Shown here one piece after another: positions 57,030-64,000 of a stretch of DNA of 64,000 nt. The stretch comes from Bos javanicus (Eukaryota; Chordata; Mammalia; Artiodactyla; Bovidae), in contig NC_083873.1 in NCBI RefSeq assembly GCF_032452875.1, forward strand, positions 78,179,987 through 78,243,986. Direction: 5' to 3'. The position numbers and the translations under genes were made by a program. Position 1 is the first letter of the stretch; the number at the start of each line of letters is the position of its first letter. The notes under the pieces were generated by a model. The model had not been told where the DNA came from. It was given only the letters and a program-made list of their open reading frames with translations, and did not search any database.

Positions 57030-58172
57030 CTGTATTTTTTAAATTTTATTGTAGTATAGTTAATTTACAGTGTTAATTTCAAGTGTACAACAAAATGAAT
57101 CAGATATACATATGTGTGTGTGTCTCTCTATATATATTCACATACATACATATATCCACTCCTTTTTGGATTCTTTTCCCATAGATCACTACAGAATATT
57201 GTGAAGTTACCTGTGCTATACAGTAGGTCTGTATTAGTTACCTATTTTATATATAGTAGAATATGTCAATCCCAATCTTCCAAATTATCTGACCCCTACC
57301 CATGCCCAGTAACCATAAACTTATTTTCTATATCTGTAATTCTATTTCTGTTTTGTAGATAAGTTCATTTGTAGGTTTTTTTTTTTTTTAATTCTATATG
57401 GAAGCAATATCATATGATATTTGTCCTTCTCTGTCTGACTTACTCAGTATGACAGTTGCTAGGCTTTCCATGTTGCTATAAATGGTATTATTTTGTTGCT
57501 TTTTATGTTTGAATAATGCTGCATTGTATCCATGTACCACATCTTCATCTACTCCTCTGTTGATAGACATTTAGGTTGCTTCCATGTCCTGGCTATTGTA
57601 AATAGTGTTGCAATGAATATTGGGATGAATGTATCATTTTGAATTATATTTTTCTCTGGATATGTGCTCAGGAGTGGACTGCTGGAACACACAGGAGCTC
57701 TATTTCTAGTTTTTAAGGAACCTCCATACTGTTATCCAGTTTACATTCCCACCAACAGTGTAGGAGGGTCACCTTGTCTCCACACCCTCTCCAGCATTTA
57801 TTATTTGTATATTTTTTGGTAATGGCCTTTCTGAGTGGTGTGAGGTGACACCTCATCTAGTTTTGATTTGCACTCCTCTGACAACTAGTGATGTTGAGCA
57901 TCTTTTCATGTGCTTTTTAGCCATCTATATATCTTCTTTGGAGAAATGTCTACTTAGAACTTCCACCCAATTTATGATTGACTTGTTTGTTTCATTGACA
58001 TTGACCTGCATGAAGTGTTAGTATATTTTAGAGATTTATCCATTGTTGGCTGCTTCATGTGCAAATTTACTCCCATTCCTTGGGTGGTCTTTCTGTTTAT
58101 AGTTTTCTTTGTTGTGCAAAAGCTTTTAAATTTAGTTATGTCCTATTGTTTATTTTTGTTTTTACTTATTCT

Positions 58173-60393
58173 CAGTTCAGTTAAGTTGCTCAGTCATGTC
58201 CGACTCTTTGAGACCTCATGGACTGCAGCACACCAGGCTTCCTTGTCCATCATCAACTTCTGGAGATTGCTCAAATTCATGTCCATCGAATCGGTGATTC
58301 CATCCAACCATCTATCATCTGTCATCCTCTTCTTCTCCTGCTTTCAATCTTTTCCAGCATCAAGGTCTTTTCCAATGAGTCAGTTCTTGGTACAGGTGGC
58401 CACAGTATTGAGTTTCAGCTTTAGCATCCATTCCTCAAATGCATATTCAGGACTGATTTCCATTAGGATTGACTCATTTGATCTCTTTGTAGTCTAAGGG
58501 ACTCTCAAGATTCTTCTCCAACACTACAGTTGCAAAGCATCAGTTCTTTGGTGTTCAGCTTTCTTTACAGTCCAACTCTCCCATCCATGCATGACTACTG
58601 GAAAAACCATAGCCTTGACTATATGGACCTTTGCTTTTTAATATGCTGTCCAGGTAGGTCATAGCTTTTCTTCCAAGGAGCAAGTGTCTTTTAATTTCAT
58701 GGCTGCAGTCACTGTCTGCAGTGATTTTGGAGCCCCCCAAAATAAAGGTATGTCACTGTTTCCATTGTATCTTCATCTATTTGACATGAAGTGATGGGAC
58801 CAGATGCCATGATCTTAGTTTTTTGAATGTTCAATTTTAAGCCAGCATTTTAACTCTCCTGTTTCACCCTCATCAAGAGGCTCTTTAGTTCCTCTTCATT
58901 TTCTACCATAAGGGTGGTGTCATCTGCATATCTGAGGTTATTGATATTTCTCCCAGCAATCTTGATTCTAGCTTGTGCTTCAACCAGCCTGCTATTTCGC
59001 ATGATATACACAGGATATAAGTTAAATAAGCAGGGTGATAATATACAGCCTTGACGTACTACTTTCCCAGTTTGGAACCAGTTTATTGTTCCATGTTCAG
59101 TTTTAACTGTTGTCTCTTGACCTGCATACAGATTCCTCAGGAAGAAGGTAAGGTGGTCTGGAAGAATTTTGAAGAATTTCTTCATCTCTTGAAGAATTTT
59201 CCAGTTTGTTGTGTTCTACGTCAAAGTCTTTGCCATAATCAATGAAGCAGAAGTAGATGTTTTTTTCTGGAACTCTCTTGCTTTTCTGATGATCCAATGG
59301 ATGTTGGCAATTTGATTTCTGGTTTCTCTGCCTTTTCTACAACAAGCTTAAACATCTGGAAGTTCATGGTTCATGTACTGTTGAAGCCTGGCTTGGAGAA
59401 TTTTGAGCATTATTTTGCTAGCCTGTGAGATACGTGGAATTGTGCAGTAGTGTGAACATTCTTTGGCATTGTCCTTCTTTGGGATTGGAATGAAAACTGA
59501 CCTTTTCCAGTCCTGTGGCCACTGCTGAGTTTTACAAATTTGCTGGCATATTGAGTGCAGCACTTTCACAGCATAATCATTCAGGATTTGGAATAGTTCA
59601 ACTGGAATTCCATCACCTCCACTAGCTTTGTTCGTACCGACACTTCCTAAGGCCCACTTGACTTCGCATTCCAGGATGTCTGGCTCTAGGTGAGTGACCA
59701 CACCATCGTGGTTATCTAGGTCATGAAGATCTTTTTTGTATAGGTCTTCTGTGTATCCTTGCCACCTCTTCTTAACATCTTCTGCTTCTGTTAGGTCCAT
59801 ACCATTTCTGTCCTTTATCGAGCCCATTTTGGCATGAAATGTTCCCTTGGTATCTCTAACTTTCTTGAAGAGATCTCTAGTCTTTCCCATTCTATTGTTT
59901 TCCTCTATTTCTTTGCATTGATCACTGGAGAAGTCTGTCTAATCTCTCCTTGCTAATCTTTGGAACTCTGCATTCAAATGGGCATATCTTTCCTATTCTC
60001 CTTTGCCTTTCACTTGTCTTCTTTTCTCAGCTATTTGTAAGGCCTCTTCAGACATCCATTTTGCCTTTCTTTTTCTTGGGGATGATTTTGATCACTGCCT
60101 CCTGTACAATGTTATGAACTTCTGTCCATAGTTCTTCAGGCAATCTATCTATCAGATCTAATTCCTTGAATCTATTTTTCACTTCCACTCTATAATCATA
60201 AGGGATTTGATTTAGGTCATACCTGAATGGTCTAGTGATTTTCCCTACTTTCTTCAGTTTAATTCTGGATTTTGCAATAGAGTTCATGATCTGAGCCAGT
60301 CAGCTTCCAGTCTTGTTTTTGCTGACTATATAGAGAGCTTCTCCCACTTTAACTGCAAAGAATATAATCAGTCTGATTTCAGTATTGACCGTC
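58173..60393 (-). mobile_element. BovB, 5'-truncated, 2.2 kb, in old L1
   Basis: Reversed BovB from a CAGTTCAGTTAAG tail to the endonuclease region (TCAGTCTGATTTCAGTATTG). A short TTCTC word flanks both sides (58169-58173 and 60394-60398). Confidence 0.93.
58173..60393 (-). pseudogene. BovB RT ORF remnant
   Basis: The longest open piece (59348-59890 minus, 180 codons) spans the pre-RT and first RT blocks: KTRDLFKKVRDTKGTFHAK, EPDILECEVKWALGS, ASGGDGIPVELFQ, DWKRSVFIPIPKKDN. A second piece (58850-59185 minus) carries SPCLFNLYP and an intact NNLRYADDTTLMVE catalytic box. Pieces are in different frames, the endonuclease is mostly lost and stops intervene, so it is dead. Among the better preserved RT remnants here. 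Confidence 0.87.
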
Positions 60394-60535
60394 TTCTCTA
60401 TGAGGTGGATTTAAAGAAAAAATCTTGCTGCGATTTATGTCAAAAAGTGTTCTGCCCATGTTTTCATCCAAGAGTTTTATAATACCCAGCTTTACATTCA
60501 GGTCTTTAATCCATGTGAATTTATTTTTCTGCATT

Positions 60536-60838
60536 GTTGTTGTTCAGTTGCTCAGTTGTGTCCAACTCCTTGTGACACCATGAACTGCAGCATGCCAGGC
60601 TTCCCTGTCCTTCACTGTCTCCTGGAGTTTGCTCAGGCTCATGTCCATTGAGTCAGTGATACCATCCAACCATCTCATCCTCTGTCATTCCCTTCTCCTC
60701 CATCCTTCAATCTTTCCCAGCATCCGGGGCTTTTCTAATGAGTCAGCTCTTCGTATCATGTGGCCGAAGTGTTGGAACTTCAGCATCAGTCCTTCCAGTG
60801 AATATTCAGGGTTGACTTTTAGGAGTGAGTGGTTTGTC
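60536..60838 (-). mobile_element. BovB 3'-end fragment in old L1
   Basis: About 300 bp of reversed BovB 3' end with a TTGTTGTTCAGTTGCTCAG left edge, truncated near GAGTGGTTTGTCCA. A weak GCATTG/ACATGG match surrounds it. Confidence 0.88.
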
Positions 60839-61499
60839 CACATGGTGTTAGGCAATGTGCTAATTTCATTCTTTTCCATGTATCTGTCCAGTTTGCTTCA
60901 TTTCTCAAAGGTAAAGTGTCTGTAAATGTATGGTTTTGTCTCTGGGCTCTCTATCCTGTTCCACTTCTCTTTATTTCTGTTTTTCTGCCATTACTTTAGT
61001 GTCTTGATTACAGTATCTTTGTAGTATAGTCTGAAGTCAGGGAGGATGATTCCTTCAGCTGTGTTTTTCTTTCTCAAGTTTGCTTTGCCTCTTCGGGATC
61101 TGTTGTGTTTCCATACAAATGGTAATTTTGTTGTTGTTCTAGTTCTTTTAAAAGTACCATTGGTACTTTGATAGAGATTATATAGAGTATATAGAGTTCT
61201 TTGGGCAATATAGTTATTTTCACAGTATTGAGTTTTCCAATTCAAGACCATGGTAGATCTCTCTATTTGTGTCTTCCTTTATTTCTTTCATCAGTATCTT
61301 ATAGTTTTCTGAGTACAGGTTTTTTGTCTTCTTAAGTAGATATATTCCTAGGTACTTAGTTCTTTTTGATGCAATGGTAAATGGGATTGTTTCTTTTATT
61401 TTTCTTTCTGACCTTTCATTGTTATGTATAGGAATGCAAGAGATTTCTATGCATTATATTTTGTATCCTGCAGCTTTATGGAATTTTAGATGAGCTCTA

Positions 61500-61815
61500 G
61501 TAGCTGTACTTGGAGATAAGACCTTTATAAAGGGTGATTAAATCAAAATGAGGTCCATAGGATGGATCCTATAATATAATATGACTGCTGTTCTTAAAAG
61601 AAGAAATTTGAATACATGAATCAACACTATAAGATTGTTTGAAGACATCAGAAGAAGATGGCCATCCACAAATCAAGGAAAGAGATCTCAGAAGAACTAA
61701 ACAGGCTGTCTTCTTGATCTCAGATTTGCAACCTCCAGAACTGTGAGGTTAATAAATATATGTTTTTTAACCTATCCAGGCTGTGATGCTTTGTTATGAC
61801 AGTTCTAATACACTA
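61500..61815 (+). mobile_element. MaLR LTR
   Basis: Forward ERVL-MaLR LTR: TTGGAGATAAGACCTTTATA, CAAAATGAGGTCCATAGG, AAGACATCAGAAGAAGATGG, TGATCTCAGATTTGCAACCT, CCAGAACTGTGAGGTTAATA, TGCTTTGTTATGACAGTTCT. Confidence 0.8.
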
Positions 61816-61929
61816 ACATAGGGTTTAAAAACACTGGAGCCTCTGATATAATAATAAAGTAATTAATTAATAAATATTTCCTGGTCTAGATAGTTCATCA
61901 CCATTCACTGAGAAAGCATTTTGATTGGA
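61816..61929. other. short unassigned stretch
   Basis: AT-rich; nothing recognised. Confidence 0.35.
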
Positions 61930-62880
61930 CCATAATAAACAAAAGGAAAATTTTGTGAGATGTAACAGTTGATGGTAAAAATTTACTGATGGGAGTGACA
62001 AAATCAGACATGCCTTTTGGTAAGTTCAATCTGATGGTAGTAAGGATGGCTTGGATATGATGAAGAGTGGGTTCATGGAAACCTGAAAGGAATACAGTTT
62101 ACATAAGATGTAAGACCTCTCTAGAAGAAATAATGGGAATGGAAAGAAATGGGGAAATTTAAGTAATATGTAAGAATGTATTAATAAGACTTGGTTAGAA
62201 GATATGAATGCTGCTGCTGCTGCTAAGTCTCTTCAGTCGTGTGTGACCCCATAGACGGTAGCCTATCAGGCTCCCCCGTCCCTAGGATTCTCCAGGCAAG
62301 AACACTGAAGTGGGTTGCCATTTCCTTCTCCAATGCATGAAAGTGAAAAGTGAAAGTGAAGTCACTCAGTCGTGTCTGACTCTTCGCGACCCTATGGACT
62401 GCAGCCTACCAGGCTCCTCTGCCTATGGGATTTTCCAGGCAAGAATACTGGAGCGGGGTGCCATTGCCTTCTCCAAGGATATGAATAGTAAGGACTATTA
62501 GAGAGGGAGGAGTCAAAAACAATTTTCAGGTTCTAAGATGAAAACTTGGATGAAAGTGCAAACATGCAGTAAAATGGGGTCAACTGGAGCAGCAACAAGT
62601 TTTAGGGAATGACTATACATTCAGTTGGAGAATACTAATATTACTTAGTGATAGGGTCATTAAATGTCATTGAGAGGAAACAACCAGAAAGAGAAATATT
62701 TTTATATGAAATCTAAGGAGAGGAGTGTTGAAAAATTAACTACTGGTGAATCATAGCAAATGACACTGGAGATGGGGTTGAGAGGGTCAAATATGATGAG
62801 GCCTGAAAGATGACCATTAGATGTGATATGAAAGTGTAAAGAAACAGAGTAAACATTTTCTGCCAAGAATTGAGGAAGGG
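61930..62880 (-). repeat. L2 LINE fragment, split by Bov-A2
   Basis: Reversed diverged L2: GGGAGTGACAAAATCAGACA near 61990, GGGAGGAGTCAAAAACAATT near 62505, and CAACTGGAGCAGCAACAAG. Interrupted by a Bov-A2. Confidence 0.65.
62210..62477 (+). mobile_element. Bov-A2 SINE
   Basis: Complete Bov-A2 dimer (GCTGCTGCTGCTGCTAAGTC to CCTTCTCCAAG) with a perfect 9-bp TSD GATATGAAT (62201-62209 and 62478-62486). Confidence 0.95.
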
Positions 62881-63549
62881 GAAGAAATGCAGACAAGAAA
62901 GAAGTTAACTTGGTCAGTTGAATTTCTATTTCTTTAATTTGCCTCTATCTTTTTTATTATTTTCCCTCTCCCCAAGTAAAGAAGAGTCTTTAGTATAATT
63001 GGTTAGAGACCAAGGAATTAATTGAGTTGCATTTTATTTGGGGGATAGTTTACTAGTTTTAAAATTTAACATTGCTGTACAAAGCCTTGTTTTGCTAATG
63101 AGCCACCAGGGAAGCCACACTAGGAATAGGTACCAGAGGTAGGCACCAACAATATATACTTGTTTCACATAATCAATTACATTATCCAAACTGGATTAAA
63201 CAGACACGTACCTCATTATAGAAAAGATAACATTACTTTGGGAATGTAATTTGTGTAAGCTAGTTGAATCACTTGAAAAATTTTATTTTTCATATGCAAT
63301 CTAGTTGATATCAACAACAAGATATTTTGTATACCTAGACTGTCAGATAGAACACAAACACCCCTTTTTTTGTTATTTGGCCAAGGTAATCCATTCAGTC
63401 CTGTGACTCAGACATTATCTCATGCTGGAACTGATCATATTCAAATACATCTCTTCAGCTTTGATTTCTCTCCATGATTTTTTGGCTAGTATATCTGGTT
63501 CTCTACTCAGCATATTATCTTGCTTAACTAAGAGGTGAATCAAAATTAA
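62881..63549. other. unassigned stretch
   Basis: AT-rich. GAGCCACCAGGGAAGCC at about 63100-63116 looks like a scrap of a reversed Bov-tA head. Nothing else recognised. Confidence 0.45.
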
Positions 63550-64000
63550 CATGTGCAAAGCCAACTCTAGATTATCTTCCCCCACCCACCTGACAAAAGA
63601 ACTTATCCTCCCTGAATCTTTCCTATTTTAGTAAACGTGTTCTTTCTGTTGCTCAGATTAAAATCTCAGAGAAATCCTTGACTTACTTATTTCACAACTT
63701 GTCACACTGATCATAAAATATTATTAATTTTTCTCTCAATCTTAAATACCTTGAAGCAACAAAATTTGTTGGAACTAGTTCAAAATACATTCTAAATTTT
63801 ACTACTTCTAATCCCTTCTAGAGCTACCACTCTGGAGCAATATCAGTAAAATCTCTTAACTTGATTATAACAAGAGACTCCAAGAAAACTACTGTTTATA
63901 GTCTATTTCCCAACCTGAACAGTCTCTTTGTACAACAGTCAGATGATCGTTTAAAAATATAAATCAGAATTTCCCTGCTCAAACACTGCTATGTTTCCCT
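63550..64000 (+). repeat. L2 LINE fragment, runs off the window
   Basis: Forward L2 ORF2 C-terminal region: GTTGCTCAGATTAAAATCTC, GAGAAATCCTTGACTTACTT, AGAGCTACCACTCTGGAGC, CAGTCAGATGATCGTTTAAA, AATTTCCCTGCTCAAACACT. Continues past 64000. Confidence 0.75.

Larger units (their letters stand above)
57030..61495 (-). mobile_element. old L1 3' half, split by two BovB copies
   Basis: Reversed old L1: 3'UTR at 57030-57400 (ATTGTAGTATAGTTAATTTA, GTGCTATACAGTAGGTC), ORF2 C-terminal coding to 58172, resuming at 60394-60535 (AATCCATGTGAATTTATTTT) and 60839-61495 (TAGTGTCTTGATTACAGTAT, GTATCCTGCAGCTTTATGG). 60991-61251 keeps a recognisable ORF2 frame (IILPDFRLYYKDTVIKTLK). About 1.9 kb of L1 remains. 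Confidence 0.88.

Overview
The window looks like a ruminant genome, most likely a bovid or another pecoran. The evidence is its repeat content: full-length and truncated BovB (RTE) LINEs, Bov-A2 and Bov-tA SINEs, CHR-type tRNA SINEs, ruminant L1 elements and class II ERV solo LTRs lie over an older mammalian layer of MIR, L2, MER5A, MLT1/MST/MLT2 LTRs and old L1. I see no host protein-coding gene, no exon series, no tRNA or rRNA gene, no CRISPR array and no operon. All recognisable coding sequence is decayed retrotransposon sequence, so the window is intergenic or deep intronic. Family names come from recognition by eye, not a database search, and boundaries without a named target-site duplication (TSD) are approximate.

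Layout. 0-4.7 kb: a BovB carrying two reversed BovB fragments, then a solo LTR on the minus strand (4037-4692, TSD GAGTAG). 5-8.2 kb: MIR, a Bov-tA with a duplicated head, a BovB fragment, CHR and Bov-A2. 8.2-12.2 kb: an ERVL (MLT2-type) LTR with TSD GGTGA, split by a full-length BovB with a 5' inversion and then a Bov-tA. 13-16 kb: old L1, a MaLR LTR and SINE pieces. 16.4-23.4 kb: L1 copy 1, with an ORF1 deletion, a Bov-A2 in its 5'UTR and a BovB fragment in its 3'UTR. 23.4-24.6 kb: mostly unique. 24.6-33.45 kb: L1 copy 2, with a different 5'UTR, interrupted four times (two BovB fragments, a Bov-A2, a Bov-tA). 33.5-42.3 kb: MLT1, a plus-strand solo LTR (35049-35659), MIR, an L1 tail, L2, Bov-tA, BovB, Bov-A2, nested LTRs and CHR. 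42.3-52.6 kb: mostly old MIR/L2/MER5A and unique AT-rich DNA with young SINEs and a 180-bp palindrome. 52.8-61.8 kb: two long minus-strand BovB copies, one inside an old L1, then a MaLR LTR. 61.9-64 kb: L2 pieces, one interrupted by Bov-A2.

How it fits together. BovB encodes the endonuclease/reverse transcriptase thought to mobilise Bov-A2 and Bov-tA, whose 3' ends match the BovB tail. The window therefore holds the driver element, its non-autonomous followers and many insertion scars. Summing my intervals, BovB-derived DNA is about 15.7 kb, roughly a quarter of the window. The most informative structures are the nested insertions with exact TSDs, which let insertion order be read directly. 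I did not find an undescribed functional system. The best leads are the twin-primed BovB, the shared duplicated-head SINE architecture, the two L1 lineages with unrelated promoters, the palindromic element, and a possible poly(A)-only insertion.
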